A DNA stretch of 64,000 nucleotides from NCBI RefSeq assembly GCF_000499845.2, contig NC_023749.2, positions 39,880,498-39,944,497 on the forward strand, written 5' to 3'. Source of the DNA: Phaseolus vulgaris. Lineage: Eukaryota; Streptophyta; Magnoliopsida; Fabales; Fabaceae. Every line of letters begins with the position of its first letter. Within the stretch, counting starts at the first letter, position 1. The notes under the pieces are model-generated. The model saw only the letters and a program-made list of their open reading frames with translations. It was not told the origin of the DNA and did not search any database. Shown one piece after another: positions 1 through 8,720 of the stretch. The position numbers were made by a program, and so were the translations under genes.

Positions 1-276
1 TTTGAGAAAATTGTTTACACATTTGAAATAAAAATCTAACATACTGAAAAGAAGATCTTAAAACATATATCGCCTACTCCGTGAGCTATGTATGCTTATT
101 TTAGTGTGATTAGTATGATGAACATAGTTGTTCAAATAAAGTGTCATTTTCCACAACAAAATGAGTATTATAGTGAAGTGGCAACCTCAAGTCAATCATC
201 AATGCAAAAAAAAAAAAAAATTGACACCAAGAACAATGCATAATCAATGGATCACAACTTATATATTAGTGATGCC
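1..276 (+). mobile_element. Upstream part of a Ty1/copia LTR split by E1
   Basis: This AT-rich non-coding stretch contains a 15-base A run at 206-220. It is joined across E1 to 12569 onward: the 5-bp ATGCC at 272-276 is repeated at 12564-12568, directly before a TATAAATA box. The continuation leads to a TTGGTATCA-type primer site and a copia-like gag fragment, so I infer this is the U3 part of that copia LTR. The left limit lies outside the window. No gene is seen here. Confidence 0.5.
272..276. repeat. Target-site duplication of E1, left copy (ATGCC)
   Basis: ATGCC lies directly outside the left LTR end of E1 and is matched exactly by 12564-12568 outside the right LTR. A 5-bp duplication is typical of LTR-retrotransposon integrase. 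Confidence 0.93.
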
Positions 277-1169
277 TGATCCTGCCTGTTGACCAGGACG
301 CAAGAACCTTGCCTCGTCAGATCTGGATCGACTCTGCGCCGTGTTAGCTTCTGTCCTTCGCTCTGATTCACCTCAAGAACTTGCAAAAAAGCAGAACGGT
401 GCCGCTGCGGCCGATCACACTCCGACGCCCAAGTCAGCGACTGAATCACCAAATACTAAGAGAAAAATCAAGAACTCTCTGGAACCGTGCAAGATTCTCT
501 CTCAGCGTACTCTAGTTCTCGCAAGCATAAAAGAAGTAATCTAAAACGCGCGTACCTTAGAAGTTCGTTAGAATCTCTTATATACCTGTGCACTTTCTCT
601 CTCCTGACAGTTACACATCTGGACACGTGGCTCGCATCCAGCTGTACACGTGTTACCATCTGGAGCATCCTTGACTTGGGCGCCACTTCTTACTCTTCAG
701 GCTTTTGGCTAAGTTACTTATGCATGAAACAACTCAGCGCATAGCTGCCTTGGAGCGTGATCTCTTCTGTGTGGCGAGCACGGGTGCCTTCATACACACC
801 TACCTTGTGGTCTCGCCGGCCACCTTCATGATCTACTTCACTTGCTTCACCGTGCATGTTTAGATAAATTGTTCCCCGACCTCAACCTCTGGCTAGCTAG
901 GAAATGACTATCTGATGGCTTCATCCTCTGCTTCGAAAACCTGTAACAAGCTTCACTGATCCTTCGGCGATGTCCTTCTTTCGGCGATCTCTAATCACTT
1001 GGTCTCAAACCCGGTGACCGCCGGTTTGGGTTTGCTAGAGATCGGAGCACGCCAATCTTAAGGACTGGCGACTACACGAGCCCCCCGACTTCCCTCCCTT
1101 CTGCCAGCCATGAGCCCTGCTTAACATGCCTGCTGCCACGTCATCACTTCCGACTACCCGGGCGGTACA
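277..1169 (-). repeat. E1 3' LTR
   Basis: This 893-bp repeat matches 11670-12563 almost base for base. On the minus strand it starts TGTACCGCCC and ends GGCAGGATCA. A TATATAAG box on the minus strand lies at 578-585. It is the same family as the E2 LTR but a distinct subfamily, with several internal length differences. Confidence 0.95.
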
Positions 1170-1183
1170 CAAGCCCCCCAGTC
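1170..1183 (-). other. E1 polypurine tract
   Basis: Read on the minus strand this is GACTGGGGGGCTTG, directly before the LTR start TGTACC. The same tract precedes the 3' LTRs of E2 and E3. It is the expected plus-strand primer for reverse transcription. Confidence 0.85.
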
Positions 1184-1518
1184 TTAAGCGAAGACTTGTC
1201 CAGCGAAAAGACTAAGTGGTCACTTCACTACCGATCTACGTGGCGCTGGCGCAGAATTCCAAACGTTCGTACCTTCTGCTTTTCTGACGCTCCACCAAAC
1301 ACCTTTCCAATCGCGCGACACGTGGCTTCATCAACGGTTATCTTTAGTTGTCGTTTGGGCTTCCAAAATCGTTTGAAAAACCCTTAAACCCTTCTCATTT
1401 TTACTGTTTCATCATCTTTCTGCCTTCGAAACGCTCTGAGTCTTCTCTGCAAACCCACGACGCTCTTCGACTCCCTCAATCCCCAACTCCCTTCAATCGC
1501 TTATCTGATCATCGAAAG

Positions 1519-1751
1519 GTACCTCTCTTACTTCCTCTGTTGATATTTGCTGCATTTTAACCGATTCGCATCATCCATTAACTGTCTGGTGCATACGCTG
1601 TGGGTTGTTTCTTCCTCTCCTCCCTTTTTGTAACTTAGGGCTTCGTCTTCCATCACAACGAACTTTCGTTCGTTCGTTTTTCATCCTTCGTTCACAATCG
1701 AGTCGACCTCTGCAACCTTCGCTCATTTTGCCCTTCCTTTTTCCTTTGCAG
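1519..1751 (+). other. Probable 5'-UTR intron of the E1 antisense gene
   Basis: GAAAG|GTACC at 1519 and a pyrimidine-rich tract ending TTTGCAG at 1751 bracket a 233-bp candidate intron that ends 8 bases before the ATG at 1760. E2 has the equivalent structure at 26026-26268, with the same GGTAC donor and CTTTGCAG acceptor in the same position. The conservation supports a real leader intron; splicing itself is inferred. Confidence 0.6.
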
Positions 1752-1759
1752 TTCCCGCG

Positions 1760-2702
1760 ATGGCTCGTTCAAAGATCACCGCGAATCCTCCTCCTTCGTC
1801 ACAAAACCCTCCATCCCAAGCGCAAAACCTACCGCGAGCATCTGGTGCTCCCTCTTCCCAGGCCGAGAGGCCTGCAACCTCTCGTCCCGACCTTGCTCAG
1901 GCAACTCCACCAGTCGCCGGAGGAGCCTCCATTCCCACTCCAGACTTCAAGAAACTCTACCCATGGGCCACCCCGACTTTGCTGAAGGAGACTTCTTCAG
2001 TAAACTTTGCGCTGGCGGTGCTAAGGTTGAAGAAAGGGGACCAACCCAATCTTTCGTTCCACAAGGAGCACGACGACAAGCTGGTGGTGCTGCCTTGCCC
2101 CCCCGACGTGCCAATCTGCGCGGATGACAAGGGGAACAACGACGAGCTGTTTTGCTTCCTTTATACCACTCTCTTCAAGAAGGTGAAACTCAGACTTCCC
2201 TTCACCCGTTTTGAACGGGAACTATTGACCGAGCTCAACATCACCGCCGCCCAGCTCCATCCCAACAGCTGGGCATTTCTGCGGGCGTTCCAAATTATGT
2301 GCGCGCATTTGGGACTACCCGCCTCGGTAGATGTCTTCCTTTTCCTGTTTGAGGCCAAGAATCCTGGAGATCGCCTTTGGGTGAGCCTAAACGGAATTGC
2401 TGGGAGGTCGATCCTCTCTATCTTCCAACAATCTTACAAAGATTGGAAGGGAAAATTCGTCCAAGTGCGCCAAGATGATCGAGACTCTTCGCTGCTCGAC
2501 GGCTTTCCCTTGTACTGGGTGAACAAGGGAAATAAGGACTCCAAGGAAAGCTTCAGAAGGCCAAGAAGCCCCAACAACATGGGCGAGTTGGACAAGGACC
2601 TATGCCTCTTCTGGAAAAGCGTGGCAGCCGCTAACATCACCTTTCCCACCTCTTCAATAATCTCCTTCGAGTTCTTCGAGGACCAACTCGAGGCTCACAT
2701 AG
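1760..2702 (+). CDS. Antisense gene of E1, exon 1: Transposase_28-like domain
   Basis: This exon runs opposite to gag-pol. It opens with a basic, proline/serine-rich stretch (MARSKIT...) of about 65 residues, then a KLYPWATP motif. The conserved globular part follows at about residues 100-285, with FTRFERELLTELN, LHPNSWAFLRAF, a hydrophobic DVFLFLFEAK strand and YKDWKGKFVQV. This pattern resembles the Pfam 'putative gypsy type transposon' family (Transposase_28); I assign it by motif resemblance only. The exon ends ATAG|GTTAGT, a good donor, and the intron 2703-2892 ends ATGCAG; the codon is split after its first base (phase 1). The E2 copy matches closely throughout. The ATG at 1760 matches the E2 start. 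Function is unknown; a regulatory or nucleic-acid-binding role is conjecture. Confidence 0.8.
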
Positions 2703-2892
2703 GTTAGTACTTACCTCAACATTTAGGTTTTTGCCCTGTGCTGCATCTCTGTTATCTATTATTAGGCGTCCTGTTTGTTGCGCATTAGACTTGGTTTTTA
2801 TTTCCTGCGCCATTTGTCTGTCTCATTTGCACACGTACTCACACATTTCACCCTTGCCTTTGCGCTTACTTGTATATTTTTGCATTATGCAG

Positions 2893-4383
2893 ATCTCATG
2901 CTGGGCAAAGGCAAGTTAGCTGAATTGAGGGCGCTCGCTTGAACCCACGGATTGGCGTCGGGTTCCCAAACTGTGCCTAACTCAGTGGTGGAGATCCCCG
3001 CTGCTCAGGGCAGATCGCCCCCTCAAGGCCCAGCTCCTCCAGAAGCATTGCCCGCTCCTCAACGAAAGAAACTCATCTTGAGGAAGCCAAAGAGGAAAAC
3101 TCCTCAGGAGGTCCAAGAAGATGAAGAAGAGGACGATGAGGCGACTGAGGATGGCCTTATTACCAAAAGGAGGAGGGCGGCACCTTCTTCACCACCTGCT
3201 CCACCTGCTCCACCTGCTCCACCTGCTCTACCAGCATCAACACCAACACCAACACCACCTTCTCCACCTGCTCCAACACCGCCAGTCCAAGCAGTACCCT
3301 TGGCGGCTGCACTTCCTGCGGTTGAGGCCAACGAGCCCAACTTCATGGAGAACCCTCCGAGCGCCTCCACGCCATTCGTATCCGCTGGAGAGGGTCCTCC
3401 TTCTACTGCCTCAATCGCCGAAGCTGCGCCAGGTGGGGATGAAGGCGCTCATAACTCGCCAATAATCATTACCGAGTCCCCCACGTCACCACCACGCCAA
3501 GAAGCCCAACCTCAACAACCAATTCAAGAGGGTGGTGGCGAGAATCAGCACCAGGCTCCTCCAGCACCTCCACCAACAGCGGCTGCAAGCCTTCCCCTCG
3601 CGGTCAGAGGAATCTGGGGGCCCTTCACGGCTAAACTTAAAATGATGGCAGAGGATCTCCCTTCCATCATAACAAAATCCGTGGAGAGCTCCACCAAAAA
3701 ACTTCAGGATGATATCTCCATACTCGCAGAGGAGAATCGCCTGATAAGAATCGAGGCGGAGAAGTTATCTTGCAACCTCATGATGGCAGAGATCAACCAC
3801 TCAAGGGTGGAGGATGCCATGAGCGCCGAGCTGCGGGTCGCAAGCAAGGAGACTTCCGATCTACGCCAGAAACTGCACCTCCTTGCTCAAGAGAAGATCG
3901 AGCTGGAGAGTAAACTGGTTCCCTACCGTCTCAAGGTGGCTGACCTGGAGGCATCAATCAAAGCAGATGCAGCCAAGGTAGAGAATCTTGAGAAAAGGTC
4001 GGTTGATCGGGAAGTACTCTTAGGAAAAGTTGAAAAAGAGAGGGATGACGCCGTGGCTGAGCTCGCCAAAGCCAAAGAGGAGAATGCAAAGATCGCTGCC
4101 GAGCTGGCCCAGGCGCGGGAGGAAAACAAGAAGGTTGTTGAAGACCTCGTTCAAGCTCGTGAGAAAACTGAAGAACTGAAGAAACGAGCTAACGAGCTAG
4201 AACAGCAAACCGAGGGGCTCAAAAAGCAAAACGAAGAGCTCGAACTGAGCTCCACCCAAGTCCTCGCCGCTGGATTTGACGCCGCCATGGAGCAAGTCGC
4301 CTGCCAATACCCTGATCTCGACCTCTCCATGGGTCACTAAACAATGAAGTGGTGGATGGGAAGATCGTGCCTTCTGAAGATTA
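2893..4383 (+). pseudogene. Antisense gene of E1, exon 2: Pro-rich linker and coiled coil (broken)
   Basis: This continues exon 1 after the 190-bp intron. It begins with a short basic segment (LMLGKGKLAELR), followed by an in-frame TGA at 2940-2942 where E2 has CGA. Next come a basic patch and an acidic run (EDEEEDDEATEDG) before KRRR, which could be a nuclear-localisation signal, then a long Pro/Ala-rich linker. From about 3640 to 4260 there is a heptad-rich coiled coil full of Glu/Lys/Leu (AKAKEEN, LEQQTEGLKKQNEEL). The end PDLDLSM is followed by a one-base frame change that stops translation at 4338-4340; the downstream frame still encodes the VVDGK-type tail ending at 4383. Two lesions make this copy non-functional as read. 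Confidence 0.75.
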
Positions 4384-4988
4384 GTCATCTCCCTCCACTG
4401 CTTATTCCCTGATACCTTTTTCACAATCCTTACTTGTAATATTTTTCCTCTATTCTTATGTACTTGAACTGATACCACTTTTATCATGAATTTTCTGCTT
4501 CTTCACTTGATCTCTCTGTTTGCTTTGCTTCTTTTTGTAAAATCGCTTAAACGAACTTAACTTAGCGATTCTGCGGGCGTAACCGCTTACTTACTGCTTC
4601 GAACTCGATCAAGCTATCAACTTTCGAACGATAGCATTTTAATAACTTGTGAACTTTAAGGTAATGAACTTCAGCGAGAAACCACTTACTAAACAACGAG
4701 TTTCAACCCAACTGATAGTTTAAGACATAGTTCACCTGATCTGCTCCATCAAAAATGGGTCCTTACTCTTGTCGTCGCCTGAATCTCTTCTAATCGCCAA
4801 AGGGTCCCGGCGATGTAAGCCCCCTTTTGCCTTCGCAACTTGGCTATAGTTCCCTCATCTGGGGGTAGAGGCGTCTTTCGGATCCTTCTCTACCTCCCTG
4901 AGCTACAGAACAATAAGCCGGACAGCTAGGCGTTCTCTTCGAACTTGTCTTAGCCATCCTTCAAACTTCTTCCACCCTCTACACCGTA
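4384..4988. other. E1 spacer between antisense gene and hairpin array
   Basis: This is the non-coding region 3' of the antisense gene and also 3' of the pol transcript. It matches E2 22856-23456 in reverse orientation. It is AT-richer, with recurring TTAACTTAGCGAT-like words. I see no gene or RNA gene. Confidence 0.6.
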
Positions 4989-5609
4989 CCTGAACTCGTT
5001 CGAGACGAGAAGGATTTTATCTTGCCTGAACTCGCTCGACGGCGAGAAGGTCTTTAACTCGCCTGAACTCGCTCGACGGCGAGAAGGTCTTTAACTCGCC
5101 TGAACTCGCTCGACGACGAGAAGGTCTTTAACTCGTGCCTCTACATTGCCCCAGGGGCTACATCTTCTCTCCCCTGGAAGCACTGAGGACTTTTTACTGG
5201 TGCCTCTACATTGCCCTAGAGGCTACATCTTCTCTCCCCTGGAGGCACTGAGGACTTTTTACTGGTGCCTCTACATTGCCCCAGAGGCTACATCTTCTCT
5301 CCCATGGAGGCACTGAGGACTTTTTTCCCTTCTCGCCTGCACTCGCTCGACGGCGAGGAGGTCTTTATCTCTTTCTCGCCTCAAGACGCGCGAGGGCGTT
5401 GAGGTCTTTAAACGCTGCTAGTGCCTCCGATCGCCGAAAGACGATGAGGACTTTCAACTCAACGGATGCCGCCAATCGCCGAAAAGCGATGGGGACTTTT
5501 AACTTTAACTGATGCTGCCAATCGTCGAAAAGCGATGGGGACTTAAAACTTTTTAGAAAGCATGCAACATAACTTCAAACTCGCCTTAAATCACATTCGA
5601 GTGACAAGG
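4989..5609 (-). repeat. E1 tandem array of variable stem-loops
   Basis: About 12 to 13 units of 30-75 nt are present. On the minus strand each opens AAAGNCCT and closes AGG. Stems inside differ between units: CTCG/CGAG pairs at 4989-5120, long units with a CCAGGGG...CCCCTGG core at about 5134-5325, CCTCA...TGAGG at about 5380-5410, ATCG/CGAT units at about 5428-5545, and CCTT...CAC/GTG...AAGG at 5584-5609. Order and types mirror the E2 array. It lies between the convergent pol and antisense genes. Confidence 0.85.
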
Positions 5610-5677
5610 TCTTTTTTCAAAACTTTCGTAACAACAACAAGCATGCAATCTAAAACACTTTAAACTTCGAAAACTCT

Positions 5678-5734
5678 TCTTTATTGGGTGGCCTCATCAA
5701 AAACCCTCCTTAGGGAAAAAAGAGTGCCCCCTTC
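5678..5734 (-). other. E1 conserved post-pol element
   Basis: On the minus strand it reads GGGGGCACTCTTT, then TTCCCTAAGGAGGG, a T run, then GATGAGGCCACCC and AATAAAGA. The CCCTAAGGAGGG part can form a small hairpin and AATAAA is a poly(A)-signal-like word. Nearly the same block follows pol in E2, E3 and E4 although the flanking sequence has diverged, which suggests constraint. Confidence 0.75.
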
Positions 5735-5792
5735 AAACTGTTTTAACAGAAAGCTTGCAAACTCTTCGTGTTTGTTTTTACTTACAAAGCTT

Positions 5793-7265
5793 TTAACTGT
5801 AATATAACTTGAGGTGCGTGGCATTCCAAGTGCGAGGAATCGCCCCTCCTTCTAATGTTTCTAAGCGGTAGGCGCCGTTCCCGAGCGCCTCGGTTATTCT
5901 GAACGGTCCCGTCCACTTGGGCGACAACTTGTTCTCCATCTCGTACTGGTGGGCCTTCCTCATCACCAGGTCGCCTTCTTTAAACTGCCTTGGCATTACC
6001 TTCGAGTTATACCTTCGTTCAATCCTTCTTTTCACTGCTTCAGCCTTTACTCTCGCCTCCTCCCTGACCTCATCCAGCAAATCCAGATTCAGCCTTCTTT
6101 CCTCGTTCGAGTCTTCCGCTACAAAATTCTGGAATCTCGGCGAGCTCTCCTGGATTTCCACTGGAATCATTGCGTCGCATCCATAGACCAGGCTGAACGG
6201 GGTCTCATGGGTTCCTGACTGCTCGGTGGTGTGGTACGCCCAAACTATACGGGGTACCTCCTCAGCCCACGATCCCTTGGCTTTCTCCAGCCTTCTCTTC
6301 AAACCCCTCAGCAATACCCGGTTGGCTGACTCTACTTGGCCATTTGTCTGAGGGTGCTCGACGAATGCAAATACTTGTTGAATTCCCACCCCTTCGCACA
6401 GCTTCTTCAACAGGTGACTTGCAAACTGAGTCCCGTTATCTGACACCAGGCGCTTAGGCACACCAAACCAGCACACGATATTCTTCCACACAAACCTCTC
6501 GATCTTGTGTGCGGTGATCTGAGCCACTGGTTCTACTTCAATCCACTTGGTGAAATATTCGATTGCCACCACCAAGTACTTCATCTGCCTGATCGCCAAT
6601 GGAAAAGGTCCCAGAATGTCGATCCCCCATGTATGAAACGGCCAAGGGCTGTAAATCGACTTCAACTCCTCGGGAGGCGCTTTGTGCCAATCGGCGTGCT
6701 GCTGGCATTGCTTGCAACACTGTGCGTACTTCTTGCAGTCCTCCCTCATTGTTGGCCAGTAGTAACCTGCACGGAGGGTTCTTGCGGCCAGAGCTCGACC
6801 CCCGACGTGACTTCCGCAAATCCCTTCATGGAGCTCGGCCATGATTCTTGTACATTTCTCTCCGTGCACACATTCCAGGAGTGGGTGTGTGAACCCAAAC
6901 CTATACAACTCGCCATCAATCATCGTGAACTTGCTGCAGTTCTTCTTTATCTTTCTGGCCTCCGTCGGATCCAGTGGGAGAAGGCCATCTGCCAGACATC
7001 GCTTGTACTGTGTTACCCAAGTGTCTGGCTCATGGGTAGCGTAGACCTGTGCCACGTTCACCTTCTCCCCCCGACATGCTCTTATTCTCGGCGATCTCAA
7101 GGTCTCCTGAGTTAAAGACTTGTGACTCCTCGCCGCTCTCTCCGTCGACTTACTTATCTGAAGAACCAGGTGATCTGCCACAAATGCTCTAGGCGTCTTC
7201 AGAGTTTCTTGGATCACCGTCCTCTGCCTACTCCCCTTGCCTGAACTGGCGAGCTTAGCTAGCAA
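5793..7265 (-). CDS. E1 pol, integrase segment
   Basis: This is the last open segment of the E1 polyprotein, about 490 codons. It begins just after an in-frame TAG at 7281-7283 and includes the tail of the second RNase H (NARADLLAKLASS sits at that junction). The integrase zinc-binding region shows HEGICGSHVGG and CKQCQQHADWH, an HHCC pattern. The catalytic core has WGIDILGPF (D), VSDNGTQFAS (D) and HPQTNGQVESANR (E). A C-terminal part with FKEGDLVMRKAH and WTGPFRITEALGNGAYRL ends at YYS and the stop codon at 5793. Integrase inserts element cDNA into nuclear DNA. All catalytic residues are present, but the segment is cut off by the upstream stop. Confidence 0.92.
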   Translation of the reverse strand: MLAKLASSGKGSRQRTVIQETLKTPRAFVADHLVLQISKSTERAARSHKSLTQETLRSPRIRACRGEKVNVAQVYATHEPDTWVTQYKRCLADGLLPLDPTEARKIKKNCSKFTMIDGELYRFGFTHPLLECVHGEKCTRIMAELHEGICGSHVGGRALAARTLRAGYYWPTMREDCKKYAQCCKQCQQHADWHKAPPEELKSIYSPWPFHTWGIDILGPFPLAIRQMKYLVVAIEYFTKWIEVEPVAQITAHKIERFVWKNIVCWFGVPKRLVSDNGTQFASHLLKKLCEGVGIQQVFAFVEHPQTNGQVESANRVLLRGLKRRLEKAKGSWAEEVPRIVWAYHTTEQSGTHETPFSLVYGCDAMIPVEIQESSPRFQNFVAEDSNEERRLNLDLLDEVREEARVKAEAVKRRIERRYNSKVMPRQFKEGDLVMRKAHQYEMENKLSPKWTGPFRITEALGNGAYRLETLEGGAIPRTWNATHLKLYYS

Positions 7266-7280
7266 GTCAGCTCGGGCATT

Positions 7281-8696
7281 CTACTCTCTGGGCACATGGA
7301 CCACTTCGAAGGAGACAAAGGAACTCTTCAACTCCCGTACATACTCCAGGTAAGCCGCCATTTGTGGATCCTTGGCCTGGAACTCGCTTGTTACTTGTCC
7401 CGTGGCCAACAGCGAGTCACTCTTGGCCATCAGCACCCTGGCCCCCATCTCCTTGGCCAGCAAGATTCCGGCGATCAGCGCCTCATACTCTGCTTGATTG
7501 TTGCTGGCTTTGAAGGCAAACCTCAGGGACTGCTCAATCAGCACGCCGTTGGGCCCTTCCAAGATGACTCCAGCACCGCTACCCTGCTGGTTCGACGATC
7601 CGTCCACCGAGAGCACCCAACGGAAATCATCCCCCTCAACTCGCGTTGCTTCTGACGAGAGCTCGACCACGAAATCAGCGAAAATCTGCCCCTTGATCGG
7701 ACCTCGGGGCTCATACTTGATATCGAACTCCGACAGCTCCACCGCCCACTTCACCATCCTCCCAGCTACGTCGGGCTTCTTCAGAACCTTCTGGATGGGC
7801 AAGTCGGTCATCATTAGTATTGTATAACTGTGGAAATAGTGGCGCAACCTTCTCGCCGAAAATACCACTGCCAGTGCAGCTTTCTCCAAGGCCTGATATC
7901 TCACTTCCGGGCCCTGCAGCACCTTGCTGATGAAATAAATAGGCTTCTGAGCCTGACCGTGGTCTTGGGCGAGCACCGCACTCACCGCCCTCTCAGTCAC
8001 AGCAAAGTACAACCTGAGAGGGGTCCCCACCAACGGTTTGCACAAAACCGGCGGGCTCGCTAGGTACTCTTTAAGCTTGACGAAGGCCTCTTCACACTCC
8101 TTCGTCCAAGCAAACTTGTTGTTCCGTCTTAAACACTGGAAATACGGATGACCCTTCTCTCCGCTAGCTGACACGAAACGAGACAGGGCGGCCATCCGAC
8201 CTGTAAGTTGCTGCACTTCCTTCACGGTAGCCGGGCTCCTCATCGCCAGGATGGCAGCACACTTATCAGGATTGGCTTCTATTCCTCTTTCAGTCAAGAG
8301 GAATCCCAAGAATTTTCCCTCCTCCACGCCAAAAATGCACTTCTCGGGGTTCAGCTTCAACCTGAACTTAGCGATTGTGGTGAACAACTCCTCCAAGTCC
8401 GCAACGTGCTTGCTCTTCTCCGGCGAGGTCACGACCATGTCATCTACATACGCTTGCACATTCCTTCCCAGCATAGGTGCAAGTACCCTATCCATCAACC
8501 TTTGGTACGTGGCCCCCGCGTTCTTCAGCCCAAAGGGCATCACCTTGTAGCAGTAGCACGATCTCTCGGTCATGAAGGCGGTCTTCTCTTCATCCATGGG
8601 ATGCATCTTTATCTGGTTGTACCCCGAGAAGGCGTCCAGGAAACTCAACAACTTACACCCTACAGCACTGTCGACCAGGGCGTCTATGCTTGGCAA
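7281..8696 (-). CDS. E1 pol, reverse transcriptase and RNase H segment
   Basis: This segment starts after a TAG at 8721-8723 that replaces Lys in E2. It holds the RT palm with LDAFSGYNQIKMHP, the VMPFGLKNAGATYQ motif and the catalytic YVDD of QAYVDDMVVTSP. The Ty3-type connection/RNase H follows (LRLYFAVTE, AVVFSARRLRHYF). A second RNase H-like domain then begins at RWVLSVDGSSNQQGSGAG with NNQAEYEALI and AKSDSLL. An extra RNase H after the usual one is known from Tat-lineage elements. The segment ends at a TAG that replaces Gln in VPREQNARAD. Together these make the RT and RNase H activities needed for cDNA synthesis. Confidence 0.93.
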   Translation of the reverse strand: MPSIDALVDSAVGCKLLSFLDAFSGYNQIKMHPMDEEKTAFMTERSCYCYKVMPFGLKNAGATYQRLMDRVLAPMLGRNVQAYVDDMVVTSPEKSKHVADLEELFTTIAKFRLKLNPEKCIFGVEEGKFLGFLLTERGIEANPDKCAAILAMRSPATVKEVQQLTGRMAALSRFVSASGEKGHPYFQCLRRNNKFAWTKECEEAFVKLKEYLASPPVLCKPLVGTPLRLYFAVTERAVSAVLAQDHGQAQKPIYFISKVLQGPEVRYQALEKAALAVVFSARRLRHYFHSYTILMMTDLPIQKVLKKPDVAGRMVKWAVELSEFDIKYEPRGPIKGQIFADFVVELSSEATRVEGDDFRWVLSVDGSSNQQGSGAGVILEGPNGVLIEQSLRFAFKASNNQAEYEALIAGILLAKEMGARVLMAKSDSLLATGQVTSEFQAKDPQMAAYLEYVRELKSSFVSFEVVHVPRE

Positions 8697-8720
8697 AGGG
8701 TACGAATCCTTTGGGCAAGC

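Noticed and set aside
341..744. Short frames within the E1/E2 LTRs, repeated in both LTRs
   Set aside because: They recur only because LTRs are duplicated; no start context, domain or family-wide conservation is visible.
3104..3370. Minus-strand frame rich in Gly/Ala and Ser opposite the E1 antisense gene
   Set aside because: It is the complement of the Pro/Ser/Asp-rich linker of exon 2; low-complexity codons give an open shadow frame.
4989..5609. CRISPR-like array of repeats and spacers
   Set aside because: Units share only clamp bases and vary in length, the context is a plant retrotransposon, and no cas genes exist. A structured tandem array fits better.
6507..7115. A 202-codon plus-strand frame opposite E1 integrase
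   Set aside because: It is a shadow of the conserved integrase frame; the E2 equivalent (20811-21452) exists only because the sequence is the same, and no protein motif is seen.
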